This document shows, one piece after another, positions 16,975 to 26,727 of a stretch of DNA of 64,000 bases. This DNA is from Streptomyces hyaluromycini (lineage in GTDB: Bacteria; Actinomycetota; Actinomycetes; Streptomycetales; Streptomycetaceae): NCBI RefSeq assembly GCF_002217755.1, contig NZ_BCFL01000020.1:186001-250000 (forward strand), in the 5' to 3' direction. The notes beneath the pieces are model-generated. The model had not been told where the DNA came from. It was given only the letters and a program-made list of their open reading frames with translations, and did not search any database. The translations under genes were made by a program, and so were the position numbers. Position 1 is the first letter of the stretch. The number at the start of each line of letters is the position of its first letter.

Positions 16975-16978
<4 letters not shown>
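16289..16978 (+). CDS. Alpha/beta hydrolase inside the ABC transporter operon
   Basis: A 229-residue cytoplasmic alpha/beta hydrolase. The ATG at 16289 is eight bases after AAAGGA; an ATG at 16280 is the alternative. LVHGAGGRPTTW is the oxyanion-hole loop, LLAGHSYGGAV carries the nucleophile Ser, VADDDRT holds the likely acid and PGSHYTTL the His. It resembles small esterases that cleave methyl or aryl esters. Its position between permease and ATPase genes suggests it acts on the imported compound. The reaction is not identifiable. Confidence 0.88.
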
Positions 16979-18104
<1,126 letters not shown>

Positions 18105-18108
<4 letters not shown>

Positions 18109-19085
18109 GCGAGGTCCTGATGAGCGCCCGCGGGCTGCGGGTCGACTACGCCGGCCGGGCCGGCGGCCGGGTGCGGGCGCTACGGGACGTCGACCTGGAC
18201 ATCGCCGAGGGCGAGACGCTGGGACTGGTCGGCGAGTCGGGGTGCGGCAAGTCCACGCTCGGGCGGGCGCTGCTGCGCGTGGTGGAACCGTCGGCGGGCC
18301 GGATCGACTTCCTCGGCACCGATCTGACCCGGCTGCGCGGGCGACGTCTGCGGCGGACCCGGGCCGAGCTCCAGATGGTGTTCCAGGACCCGTTCGGCTC
18401 GCTGAACCCGCGCCGCACGGTCGCCGACATCGTCGCCGAGCCGCTGCTCCGCTCCCGGGGCGCGAGCCGCGCCGAGGCGGAACGTACCGTGGCCGAACTC
18501 CTCGACCTGGTCGGTCTGGGGGCCGAGGCCGGCGGGCGCAAGCCGCACGAGTTCTCCGGCGGCCAGCGCCAGCGCATCGGCATCGCCCGGGCCCTGTCCT
18601 CGTCGCCGCGATTCGTGGTGGCCGACGAGGCGGTCTCCGCGCTGGACGTGTCCATCCAGGCCCAGGTGCTGAACCTGCTGTCGGACCTGGTGCGCGACCG
18701 GGGTCTGACGATGCTGTTCATCTCCCACGACCTCGGTGTGGTGCGGCACATCGCCGACCGGGTCGCCGTGATGTACCTCGGCGAGATCATCGAGACCGCT
18801 CCCCGGGACGACTTCTTCTCCGGCCCCGCCCATCCGTACAGCAGCGCGCTGCTGGCCAGCGTGCCGGAGCTGCGGCCCGGCCCGCCCGTCGAACGGCAGC
18901 CCCTGGAGGGCGAGCTGCCCGACCCCGCGGACCCGCCGGAGGGGTGCCTGTTCCGGACCCGCTGCCCGTTCGCCACCGACCTCTGCCGCACCCGGCACCC
19001 GGAACTGCGCGAGATATCGCCGGGCCGCCGCGTGCGCTGCCATCTCCCCCTCGGCCCCGTGCCCGTGAGTGAGGACCCGCAATGA
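18105..19085 (+). CDS. ABC transporter ATP-binding protein, DppF-like
   Basis: A 326-residue ATPase starting in an ATGA overlap. It has Walker A GESGCGKSTLG, signature FSGGQRQR, Walker B FVVADEAVSALD and H-loop SHD. The C-terminal FRTRCPFATDLCRTRHP is the Opp/Dpp extension with paired cysteines. The aromatic/QDPFGSLNPRRT segment is diagnostic of the OppF/DppF subgroup. It completes a five-component importer (binding protein, two permeases, two ATPases). Confidence 0.95.
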
Positions 19086-19846
19086 TCATCGACGCCTACA
19101 ACACCACCCAGGACGTGCGCGGCCGTTCCGACTACCTGACCGGCGCGCGCAAGGGCGAGGCGCCGCCGCCCTACAAGCCCTTCGAGCCGCGCCGCATCCT
19201 CGACCGGATGGACGCCGCCGGGGTGGACATGGCGATGGTGTGCTCGCTCGCGCAGCGCATCGAGAACGACTTCATCGCCTCGCTGGTGGCCGCGTACCCC
19301 GACCGGTTCTTCGGCTTCGGCCAGGTGCTGCCGCAGGCGGACGACACGATCGAGGAGATCGACCGGATCGCCGATGCCGGACTGGTGGGGCTGAAGCTGC
19401 ATCCGAGCCTGCACGGCTACCACGTGGCCGACCACGGGCTGCTCGACCCGGTGTTCGAGGCCTGTGCAAGGCGCGGGCTGATGGTGCTGGTCAACGCCCT
19501 CGACGACGCCTTCTGCGCGCCGCTGGCCATCGAGGAGATCGCCCGGGACCACCCCGGGGTGCCGACGATCATCGCGCACATGGGCGCGGTGTGGAACGTG
19601 CCGGAGGCGATCATCGTGGCCGAACGGCAGCCGCACGTCTATCTGGAGACGTCCGCGACGCTGATGAGTGACGTGAAGCGGGCCTACACGCGGCTCGGCC
19701 CCCGGCAGATCCTGATGGGCAGCGAGTGGCCCGGCTCGGACTTCGACCTGGAGCGCATGAAGATCACCAAGGCGGTCGAGGACGAGAAGGACCGGGCGCT
19801 GATCGAGGGCGGCAACATGGCCCGCCTGCTGGGGCTCGGCGAATGA
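19082..19846 (+). CDS. Amidohydrolase-family (TIM-barrel) protein with degenerate metal site
   Basis: A 254-residue protein starting in an ATGA overlap. The overall pattern fits amidohydrolase family 2: VGLKLHPSL, then IIAHMGA, and ILMGSEWPG near the C-terminus. The usual N-terminal DxHxH, however, is replaced by DAYNTTQ, and the strand normally carrying a ligand histidine reads LVNALDD. Only the later histidines remain. It may use one or no metal, act as a lyase or decarboxylase-like enzyme, or be non-catalytic. Operon position ties it to the imported compound. Confidence 0.8.
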   Translation: MIIDAYNTTQDVRGRSDYLTGARKGEAPPPYKPFEPRRILDRMDAAGVDMAMVCSLAQRIENDFIASLVAAYPDRFFGFGQVLPQADDTIEEIDRIADAGLVGLKLHPSLHGYHVADHGLLDPVFEACARRGLMVLVNALDDAFCAPLAIEEIARDHPGVPTIIAHMGAVWNVPEAIIVAERQPHVYLETSATLMSDVKRAYTRLGPRQILMGSEWPGSDFDLERMKITKAVEDEKDRALIEGGNMARLLGLGE

Positions 19847-20292
19847 CCGCCGCGCCCGTGGCCGTCCCGCCGGAGATGAGCGAGCAGGACGCCGAACTCC
19901 TCTCCGTGGCCCAGGCGTTGCTGGACCGGGTGTGGCAGGCGGACCGGCACGAGGTGGCCACCGCCCTGCGCACCGCGGACGGCCGGATCCACACCGGCGT
20001 CCATGTCGAGGGCTCCTGCCGGCGCAGTTCGATCTGCGCGGAGGGCGTCGCCCTCGGCACCGCGCGCGGCGCGCTCGCGCCCGGTGCGCCGCTGGCGGTG
20101 ACCTCGGTGGTGTCGGTGCAGATCAAGCCCGCCGGACGGTTCCGGATCATCGCGCCGTGCGGGGTGTGCCGCGAACTCATCAGCGACTACTGCCCGGACG
20201 CCGTCGTGTGGATCACCACGGTCGACGGCGACCGTCCCGTCCCGGCCCGCGCCCTGGACCTGCTGCCGGAGAAGAGCCGGCGCCGCTGGTGA
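19843..20292 (+). CDS. Cytidine deaminase-like zinc-dependent deaminase
   Basis: A 149-residue protein starting in an ATGA overlap. All zinc-site elements of the CDA family are intact: HVEGSC, CAEGVAL (Cys ligand plus proton-shuttling Glu) and PCGVCRE (two Cys ligands). The length suits homotetrameric cytidine deaminase or the related blasticidin-S deaminase group. The chemistry would be hydrolytic loss of ammonia from an amidine-like carbon. Its place in a catabolic operon suggests a substrate other than cytidine, possibly an N-heterocyclic intermediate, but this is inference. Confidence 0.87.
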   Translation: MTAAPVAVPPEMSEQDAELLSVAQALLDRVWQADRHEVATALRTADGRIHTGVHVEGSCRRSSICAEGVALGTARGALAPGAPLAVTSVVSVQIKPAGRFRIIAPCGVCRELISDYCPDAVVWITTVDGDRPVPARALDLLPEKSRRRW

Positions 20293-20367
20293 CCCCGAAC
20301 GACAGCACCGCACCGCCGAGGAGACGACACCCCCGTACTCCCGCGTACCCCCGAGGAAAGGAGAGAC

Positions 20368-21258
20368 ATGCCGTCCGTCATCACAGGACCCAACGGCCTG
20401 CGCGTCCCCACCGGCCTTGACGTGCCCGCACTCGCCGCGCAACTCGGCGGCAGCGGAGCGCCGTTGCCGTGGGAGGAGCTGACCTGGCAGGAGGCCGGGA
20501 CCACGGTCGCCGGAAGCGACGCGGTGATCATCCCGGTGGGCGCCACCGAACAGCACGGCCCCCATCTGCCGCTGGCCGTGGACACCCGGATCTGCGAGGC
20601 GGTCGCCCTGGGCGTGTCCGCGCTGACGGGCGTACCGGTGCTGCCGCCGCTGGCCTTCGGCGTGTCCGCCTCGCACGGCGGCTTCGCCGGGACGGTGGCG
20701 CTACGCCCCGAGACGCTGATCGCCGTCGTGGAGGACGTGATCGACTCCCTGTACGCCAGCGGGGTACGGCAGTTCGTCCTGCTCAACGGGCACATCTGGA
20801 ACAACGGCGCGCTCGACGTGTCCGCCGAGAAACTGAGGGTGCGTCACCGGGACGCCCGGGTACGGGCGTTGGGGTACGTGACGATGTACCCGGGGCCCGA
20901 GGTCGACGGCCATGTCACGTACGGGCGGGCGCTGATGCACGCCAACTACTTCGAGACCTCGGTGATGCTGCACCTGGCGCCCGGGCTGGTGCGGATGGAG
21001 CGGGCCACCTCGCACGTCGACGTCGACTCCTTCTGGGACTACCGCATGGACCAGGTCAGCGAGACCGGTGTGTGGGGCAGGGACGTCACCGAGGCGAACG
21101 CGGCCCACGGGCGGGCGGAGTTCGACCGCTGTGTGCTCACCACCGCCCGCGCGGTCTCGGCGGCCGTGCACGAGCCCTGGCCCAGCGCGGCGCACCGGCC
21201 CGGCGATCCCGCCCCAGCCGTCCCGCCTCAGCCATCCGGCCTGAGCCATCCGGCCTGA
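20368..21258 (+). CDS. Creatininase-family amidohydrolase
   Basis: A 296-residue protein, ATG with AGGAAAGGAGAG upstream. The family signature PVGATEQHGPHLPLAVDT carries the metal ligands Glu, His and Asp, and LLNGHIWNNGAL carries the next His. The position held by Glu122 in true creatininase is Trp here, so a second-metal ligand is altered. Family members open cyclic amides (creatinine), deformylate FAPy or cleave peptides. Creatinase (needed for a creatinine pathway) is absent. The last residues are encoded by a 14-bp tandem repeat. Confidence 0.87.
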   Translation: MPSVITGPNGLRVPTGLDVPALAAQLGGSGAPLPWEELTWQEAGTTVAGSDAVIIPVGATEQHGPHLPLAVDTRICEAVALGVSALTGVPVLPPLAFGVSASHGGFAGTVALRPETLIAVVEDVIDSLYASGVRQFVLLNGHIWNNGALDVSAEKLRVRHRDARVRALGYVTMYPGPEVDGHVTYGRALMHANYFETSVMLHLAPGLVRMERATSHVDVDSFWDYRMDQVSETGVWGRDVTEANAAHGRAEFDRCVLTTARAVSAAVHEPWPSAAHRPGDPAPAVPPQPSGLSHPA

Positions 21259-21267
21259 GCCGCCCGG
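21226..21267. repeat. Three 14-bp tandem repeats across a stop codon
   Basis: The units are CCTCAGCCATCCGG, CCTGAGCCATCCGG and CCTGAGCCGCCCGG. They end the creatininase-family gene, and the third unit contains its TGA. Because 14 is not a multiple of three, each unit is read in a different frame. Confidence 0.85.
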
Positions 21268-21312
21268 CCGGAGACCCGCGCCGCCGTTCCACGAACGACA
21301 AGGAGAACCCCC

Positions 21313-22770
21313 TTGGACCCCAGCATCACCCTGCCCAGGCTGCCCGAGTGCGAGCCCATGCTCATCGGCGGCGCCTGGACCACGGGCGCCTCGGCCCGGC
21401 GCATCCCGGTCCTCGACCCGGCCACCCGCGAGCCGCTGACCACGATCGCCCAGGCGGACGCCACGGACGTGGCCGCGGCGGTGGCCGCCGCCTCGGCCGC
21501 CCACCGCGACGGCCGCTGGCGCGCGCTGCCGCCCCGGGACCGGCGGGACGTCCTGCTGCGGCTCGCGGACCTGGTGGAGCGGGACGCCGAGGCACTGGCG
21601 GTCCTGGACACCCTGGACAACGGCAAGGCGATCGAGCGGGCCCGCGGTGACGTGGAGCTGGGCCTCCAGGCGATCCGGCACTTCGCGGGCACCCCGGCCC
21701 GGCTGACCGGCACGGTGCATCCCGCCGGGCCCGGCCGGCATGTGTACAGCGTCCGGGAGCCGGTGGGCGTGGTGGCCGCCGTGCTGCCCTGGAACTTCCC
21801 CTTCATGATCGCGGCCTGGAAACTCGCCCCGGCCCTGGCGGCCGGCTGCACGGTGGTCGTCAAGCCCGCCGAGCAGACCCCGCTGACCGCGTTGCGGCTG
21901 GCCGCGCTGTGCCTGGAGGCCGGTGTGCCGGAGGGCGTGGTCAACGTGGTGACGGGCGACGGACGCACCGGGGCGGAGCTGGTCGCGCATCCCGGTGTGG
22001 CCAAGGTGTCGTTCACCGGGTCCACCGACGTCGGGCGGCTGATCATGGCCGCGGCGGCGCCGTCCGTGAAGCGGCTCACGCTCGAACTGGGCGGCAAGTC
22101 CGCCAACATGGTGTTCGCCGACGCCGACCTGGACGCCGCCGTACCGGCCGCCGTACGGGCCGTGTTCGGGCACTCCGGACAGATGTGCACGGCGGGCAGC
22201 CGGCTGCTCGTGCAGCGCACGGTGATCGACGAGTTCCTGGACCGGATGCTGCCGGCCGTCGAGGCGCTGCGGATCGGCCCCGGTCTCTCGGGCGGGATCA
22301 ACATCGGACCGCTCGTCTCCCAGGAGCAGTTCGACCGGGTCACGGGCTACCTGGACCTCGGCCGCGCCGAGGGCGCCAAGGCCGTCACGGGCGGGGAACC
22401 CCTGCCGGGACCCGGCTGGTTCGTGCGGCCCACGGTGTTCACCGACGTCACGCCGGACATGCGGATCGCCCGGGAGGAGATCTTCGGACCGGTCGCCGCG
22501 GTGCTGCCCTTCGACACCGAGGAGGAGGCCATCGCGCTCGCCAACGACAGCGACTACGGCCTCGCGGCCGGCGTGTGGACCACCGACCTCGGCCGCGCGC
22601 ACCGCGCCGCGGCAGCGCTGCAGGCGGGCACCGTATGGGTGAACACCTACAACGAGTTCGACCCCGCCGTGGCGTTCGGCGGCAGCAAGCAGTCCGGTCT
22701 GGGCAGGGATCTCGGCGACGCGGCGGTCGACGGATTCACCGAGCCCAAGAGCATCACGATGGCGCTGTGA
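21313..22770 (+). CDS. NAD(P)-dependent aldehyde dehydrogenase
   Basis: A 485-residue enzyme. The start is probably TTG 21313, placed seven to eight bases after AAGGAGAA. The core motifs are present: PWNFPFMIAAWKLAPAL (cofactor cleft), VSFTGSTDVG, LELGGKSAN with the general base Glu, and GQMCTAGSR with catalytic Cys. It resembles betaine-aldehyde or aminoaldehyde dehydrogenases. It would oxidise the aldehyde released by an amine oxidase or flavin oxidase of the same regulon. The stop overlaps the next GTG. Confidence 0.93.
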   Translation: MDPSITLPRLPECEPMLIGGAWTTGASARRIPVLDPATREPLTTIAQADATDVAAAVAAASAAHRDGRWRALPPRDRRDVLLRLADLVERDAEALAVLDTLDNGKAIERARGDVELGLQAIRHFAGTPARLTGTVHPAGPGRHVYSVREPVGVVAAVLPWNFPFMIAAWKLAPALAAGCTVVVKPAEQTPLTALRLAALCLEAGVPEGVVNVVTGDGRTGAELVAHPGVAKVSFTGSTDVGRLIMAAAAPSVKRLTLELGGKSANMVFADADLDAAVPAAVRAVFGHSGQMCTAGSRLLVQRTVIDEFLDRMLPAVEALRIGPGLSGGINIGPLVSQEQFDRVTGYLDLGRAEGAKAVTGGEPLPGPGWFVRPTVFTDVTPDMRIAREEIFGPVAAVLPFDTEEEAIALANDSDYGLAAGVWTTDLGRAHRAAAALQAGTVWVNTYNEFDPAVAFGGSKQSGLGRDLGDAAVDGFTEPKSITMAL

Positions 22771-25196
22771 GCGCCCCCGTGACGGCGGTGCCGCCGGCCC
22801 CCGCCGGTTTCGACCTGGCCGCCGAGCGGGCCCGCACCCCGGGCTGCGCGACCGGTCACCACTTCAACGCGGCCGGTGCCGCGCTGCTCGCCTCGGACAC
22901 GGTCGAGGCGGTCATCGCCCAGCTGCGCGCCGAGAGTCTGCACGGCGGCTACGAGGCGGCCAAGCTCGCCGCCGACGACCTGGCCGCCGTCTACACCCGT
23001 ACCGCCGCCCTGCTCGGTGTCGACGCGGACGAGATCGCCCTGGTCGAGAGCGCCACCGCCGGCTGGCAGCGCATCGTGTCGGCGCTGCGGCTGCGGCCCG
23101 GGGACCGGGTGCTCGCCGCCCGCTCCAGCTACGTGAGCAGCGCCCTGCACCTGCTGGCCGCCGAGCGCGACACGGGAGTACGGGTGGAGGTGCTGCCCAA
23201 CGGGCCTGACGGCGCGACCGATCTGGAGGCCCTGGAGCGGGCGCTGCGCACCGGTCCCGCCGCGCTGGTGACCGCGGCGCACGTGCCGACCTCGTCGGGG
23301 CTGGTCGAACCGGCCGCCGGCATCGGCGCGCTGACCGCCGCGCACGGCGTGCCGTTCCTGCTCGACGCCACCCAGTCGCTGGGCCAGCTGCCCGTCGACA
23401 TGACCGCTCTCGGCTGCGATCTGCTGATCGGCACCGGCCGCAAGTTCCTGCGCGGTCCGCGCGGCACAGGTCTGCTGGCCGTGCGCCGGCCGCTCCTCGA
23501 ACGGCTCGCCCCGCAGGCACCGGATGTGCGCGGGGCCCGCTGGACGGCCGAGCGCAGCTGGGAACTGGCCCCCGACGCACGGCGGTTCGAACTGTGGGAG
23601 GCCGCGCACGCACTGCGGCTCGGCCTCGGCTCGGCACTGGCCGACCTGCACGCGCTCGGCACCGCGACCGTCTTCGGCCGACTGGCCGCCCTCGCCGCGC
23701 GGCTGCGCGAGCGGCTCGGCGCGGTCCCCGGCGTACGGCTCGCCGACCCGCCGGCGGCGGGCGGGGCGATCGTCACCTTCGTGGTGGAGGGGCTCGACGC
23801 GAGCGAGGTCCAGCGGCGGCTGGCGCTGCGGCGGGTGTACCTGATCGCCGTGCCGGCCGACCACGGCCGCTGGGACATGGAGCCGCGCGGACTGGCCAAG
23901 GTGGTACGGGCGTCGGTGCACGTGTACACCGACGACGGCGACCTGGACGCCCTGGTGGAGGCGGTCGCGGAGATCGCGGCGGACGCGCAGGGCACGGGTC
24001 GTGGGGCGGAGTCACCGGCACCTGCTGCCACGGCGGCCACGTCCCGGCCCCCGGCCCGTCTCCCGCGCACACGTGCCGCCCGCACGTCCACGAGCACCCG
24101 GCGCGACGCCGTGGTCGTGGGGCTCGGCGTGCACGGCGGCGCGGTGCTGCGGCAGCTGGCCGAGCGGGGACTGGACGTGCTCGGGATCGAGCGGTTCACG
24201 GCGGGTCACGACCGGGGCTCCTCGCACGGTGCCACCCGGATGATCCGCCGGGCCTATCCGCACCCCGACTGGGACGGCCTGGTCGACACCGCCTACCGGG
24301 CCTGGGCCGAGCTGGAACAGGCCGCGGGGACCCGTCTGGTGGACGTCACCGGCGGGCTGTACGCGGCGCCCGCGGAGCGGCCCGATCCGCTGCGTGGTCC
24401 GGGCTGCCGTGCGGTGGACCGCGCGGAGGCGGCCCGGATCTTCCCGGGGCTGCGGCTGCCCGCGGGGTTCACCGCGGTCCACGACCCGGCCGCCGGGATC
24501 ATCGACGCCCGCGCGACCCTGCGCGCCCAGCTCGCCCTCGCGGAACGGGCCGGAGCCACGATCGCCGACCGCACGCGGGTCACGGCATGGCATCCGGACG
24601 GCGACGGGGTCGTCGTCCGCACGGCGGACGGGGAGGTGCGGGCCCGCCGGCTGGTGCTGTGCGCCGGGCCGTGGACACCGAACCTGGTGCCGTCGCTGAC
24701 CGCGCACCTGACGGTCACCCGGATCGTGAACGCGTACTTCGCCGCGGATCCGGCGGGGCCGCTCGGGCCCGGCGGGCTGGGCAGCTTCTCGGTCGAACTC
24801 CCGGAAGGACTGCTCTACGGCTTTCCGGCCGCCGACGGCCGGGGGCTGAAGGCCGGTCTCGACTCGGGTCCCGCGTGGGATCCCGAGGCGGCCAGACCCG
24901 CCGCGACCGACGCCGAACTCGCCCTGCTGGCAAGGGCGGTGAAGCGGGTGCTGCCCGGTGCGGGCCCGGTCACGGAGAGCCTGACGTGTCTGTACACGAT
25001 GACACCGGACCGACGGTTCCTGGTCGGCGAGGTGCCCGGGGTGCCGCAGGCGCTGCTGGTCTCGGCCTGTTCGGGACACGGATTCAAGTTCGGTCCGGCG
25101 ATCGGGGCCGCCCTGGCCGACCTGGTGTGCGAACTCCCGCGCCCGGACCTGGACTTCCTCTCCCCCGCGCGGCTGGTTCCCGGCGGTGTCCGGTGA
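22767..25196 (+). CDS. Bifunctional fusion: PLP class-V aminotransferase-fold enzyme plus sarcosine-oxidase-type FAD oxidoreductase
   Basis: An 809-residue protein from a GTG overlapping the aldehyde dehydrogenase stop. Residues about 1-405 are a class-V fold (cysteine desulfurase/hercynylcysteine lyase/isopenicillin-epimerase type): FNAAGAALLA, then LLDATQSLGQLPVD, and GTGRKFLRGPRG with Lys226 as the PLP lysine. A linker rich in Ala, Pro, Arg and Thr (about 406-448) follows. Residues about 450-809 are a monomeric sarcosine oxidase/N-methyltryptophan oxidase-type domain with VVVGLGVHGG (FAD), RGSSHGATRMIR and TCLYTMTPD, where Cys741 matches the covalent-flavin cysteine. The pairing suggests direct handover of an amine between domains. 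No stop or frameshift separates them. Confidence 0.88.
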   Translation: MSAPVTAVPPAPAGFDLAAERARTPGCATGHHFNAAGAALLASDTVEAVIAQLRAESLHGGYEAAKLAADDLAAVYTRTAALLGVDADEIALVESATAGWQRIVSALRLRPGDRVLAARSSYVSSALHLLAAERDTGVRVEVLPNGPDGATDLEALERALRTGPAALVTAAHVPTSSGLVEPAAGIGALTAAHGVPFLLDATQSLGQLPVDMTALGCDLLIGTGRKFLRGPRGTGLLAVRRPLLERLAPQAPDVRGARWTAERSWELAPDARRFELWEAAHALRLGLGSALADLHALGTATVFGRLAALAARLRERLGAVPGVRLADPPAAGGAIVTFVVEGLDASEVQRRLALRRVYLIAVPADHGRWDMEPRGLAKVVRASVHVYTDDGDLDALVEAVAEIAADAQGTGRGAESPAPAATAATSRPPARLPRTRAARTSTSTRRDAVVVGLGVHGGAVLRQLAERGLDVLGIERFTAGHDRGSSHGATRMIRRAYPHPDWDGLVDTAYRAWAELEQAAGTRLVDVTGGLYAAPAERPDPLRGPGCRAVDRAEAARIFPGLRLPAGFTAVHDPAAGIIDARATLRAQLALAERAGATIADRTRVTAWHPDGDGVVVRTADGEVRARRLVLCAGPWTPNLVPSLTAHLTVTRIVNAYFAADPAGPLGPGGLGSFSVELPEGLLYGFPAADGRGLKAGLDSGPAWDPEAARPAATDAELALLARAVKRVLPGAGPVTESLTCLYTMTPDRRFLVGEVPGVPQALLVSACSGHGFKFGPAIGAALADLVCELPRPDLDFLSPARLVPGGVR

Positions 25197-25249
25197 CGGC
25201 GGTCACCGGGACGGCCGGGGACGGGCTGGTCGGGGCGACCGTCGGCGGG

Positions 25250-25954
25250 TCAGCCGTGGAACACGGTCTGGGAACGTCGCTCGTACCAGGCGGTCAGGTG
25301 TTCGCCGGCGCTGATGACGTGCTCGCGCATGGCCTCCTGCGCCCGGTCCTCGTCCCGGTCGGTCAACGCCGCCACGACGGCGTCGTGCTGACGGACGTTC
25401 AGCTGGCGATGGCGTTCGTCGCCGGCCAGGGCGAGCGAGGACACGTTGCGCGGGAAGCTCTCGTTGATCCGGTCGATCATCCGGCTCAGCCAGGGGTTGT
25501 CCGCCGCCTGGCAGACCACGGTGTGGAAGCAGTCGTTGGCCTGGGTGGTGTCCGGGGTGCCCGCGGCGCCGGCGCCCGCCGCCGCGCGCAGCACGTCGTT
25601 GTGGCGGCGCAGTTCGGCGAGCTGGCTGTCGGTGATGCGGGCGGCCGCGCGCCGGGCGGCCAGTGCCTCCAGCTCCGCGCGCACCTCGTAGGCCTGCCGC
25701 ACCTCCCACGGCGCCGGCACCCGCACCACCGCGCCGCGGTGCGGCTGCATCTCGATCAGCCCGCCGTTCTGCAGCTGGCGCAGCGCCTCGCGCACCGGGG
25801 TGCGGCTGACCCCGAACTCGGCCGCCAGCGCCGCCTGGCGCAGCGGTTTCCCGATCGGGAGCTCCCCGTCCATGATCCGCGCGCGGATACGGGCAGCGAT
25901 GTCGTCGACGAGGGCGCCTTCGTCGGTCTGGGGCGTCATCGGAGTGGGTCTCAC
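25250..25954 (-). CDS. GntR-family transcriptional regulator, FCD (FadR-type) subgroup
   Basis: A 234-residue regulator; the start is GTG 25954 or the ATG at 25939. The winged-helix domain covers about residues 15-80 (LRQAALAAEFGVSRTPVREALRQ). An all-helical FCD effector domain follows with AYEVRAELEALAAR, then HTVVCQAADNPWL and EHVISAGEHL, whose Asp/Arg/His residues usually bind a metal and a carboxylate. It is divergent from the cyclase-family gene, and the shared 119-base gap contains operator pair B. The same pair precedes the other two units, so it is the likely local repressor, with autoregulation. Confidence 0.92.
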   Translation of the reverse strand: MRPTPMTPQTDEGALVDDIAARIRARIMDGELPIGKPLRQAALAAEFGVSRTPVREALRQLQNGGLIEMQPHRGAVVRVPAPWEVRQAYEVRAELEALAARRAAARITDSQLAELRRHNDVLRAAAGAGAAGTPDTTQANDCFHTVVCQAADNPWLSRMIDRINESFPRNVSSLALAGDERHRQLNVRQHDAVVAALTDRDEDRAQEAMREHVISAGEHLTAWYERRSQTVFHG

Positions 25955-26030
25955 CCTTCTCGGGGGCTGACGGGAGCCGCGCGGTGGTGGAGCAGTCTGT
26001 CACGCCGCCGCCGTCCACTGTTCATCGACA

Positions 26031-26062
26031 TTGGATCCATTTACAGACTATCCGCATCCAAT
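26031..26062. promoter_or_regulatory. Paired TTGGATCCAA-type operator, site B
   Basis: TTGGATCCAT lies at 26031-26040 (centre 26035.5), and CCGCATCCAAT at 26052-26062 carries the second site (centre 26056.5). The centres are 21 bp apart, as at sites A and C. The pair lies in the divergent promoter between the GntR/FCD gene and the cyclase gene, so it could control both. Confidence 0.78.
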
Positions 26063-26073
26063 AGGAGCGTGTC

Positions 26074-26727
26074 ATGCACCTCGATGTGACCAAGGCCATC
26101 GACGTCTCCGTGCCGATCCACCCCGGCATGCTGCACTGGGGCCGGCGGCCCGAGATGGAGGTCGTCGAGTCGCGGACGGCGGGCGATCCGTCCAACGTCA
26201 GCCGCTGGCGCATCGGCGCCCACACCGGCACGCACATCGACGCCCCGGCCCATTTCATCGACGGCGGCAGGACCGTGGACCAGCTGGACCTGTCGGCCCT
26301 CAACGGGGCGGCCCGGGTGCTGGACCTCACCCATGTCAAGGAGCAGATCACCGCCGCCGACCTCGACGCGGCGGGGCTCGGCACCGAGGAACGGGTGCTG
26401 CTGCGCACCAGCAACTCGGCGGGGGTGCTGCGCAGTCCGTGGAAGGCCCGGCAGTGGGTCGGCCTGGCCCCGGACGGCGCCGAACGGCTGATCGAGGCGG
26501 GGGTGCGCACGGCGGGCATCGACTACCTCAGCATCGAGGCGGTCGCCTACACCACGCACTGGGAGACGCACCAACTGCTGTGCGGCGCCGACGTGTTGAT
26601 CCTGGAAGTCGTCGACCTGCTGCACGCCCCCGCCGGGGTCTACGACATGCTGTCGCTGCCCGTGCCCCTCCAGGGCGCCGAGGCGGCCCCGTCGCGCACC
26701 CTGCTGCTGCCCCGGGACTCCGCGTGA
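26074..26727 (+). CDS. Cyclase-family metal-dependent hydrolase (kynurenine formamidase-like)
   Basis: A 217-residue enzyme, ATG start with ATAGGAG upstream. The diagnostic metal-binding motif HTGTHIDAPAHF is intact, and GIDYLSIE and CGADVLILE follow as in bacterial KynB and isatin hydrolase. Such enzymes hydrolyse N-formyl or cyclic amide bonds. There is no kynureninase or tryptophan dioxygenase nearby, so another amide or lactam is likelier. The stop overlaps the GTG of the next gene. It heads the second transcription unit. Confidence 0.88.
   Translation: MHLDVTKAIDVSVPIHPGMLHWGRRPEMEVVESRTAGDPSNVSRWRIGAHTGTHIDAPAHFIDGGRTVDQLDLSALNGAARVLDLTHVKEQITAADLDAAGLGTEERVLLRTSNSAGVLRSPWKARQWVGLAPDGAERLIEAGVRTAGIDYLSIEAVAYTTHWETHQLLCGADVLILEVVDLLHAPAGVYDMLSLPVPLQGAEAAPSRTLLLPRDSA

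Noticed and set aside
20701..22602. 633-residue open frame on the minus strand
   Set aside because: Antisense shadow of the creatininase-family and aldehyde dehydrogenase genes, which have full motif sets.
20368..25196. Complete creatinine-to-glycine pathway
   Set aside because: A creatininase-family gene and a sarcosine-oxidase-type domain are present, but creatinase is missing and a creatininase metal ligand is altered.
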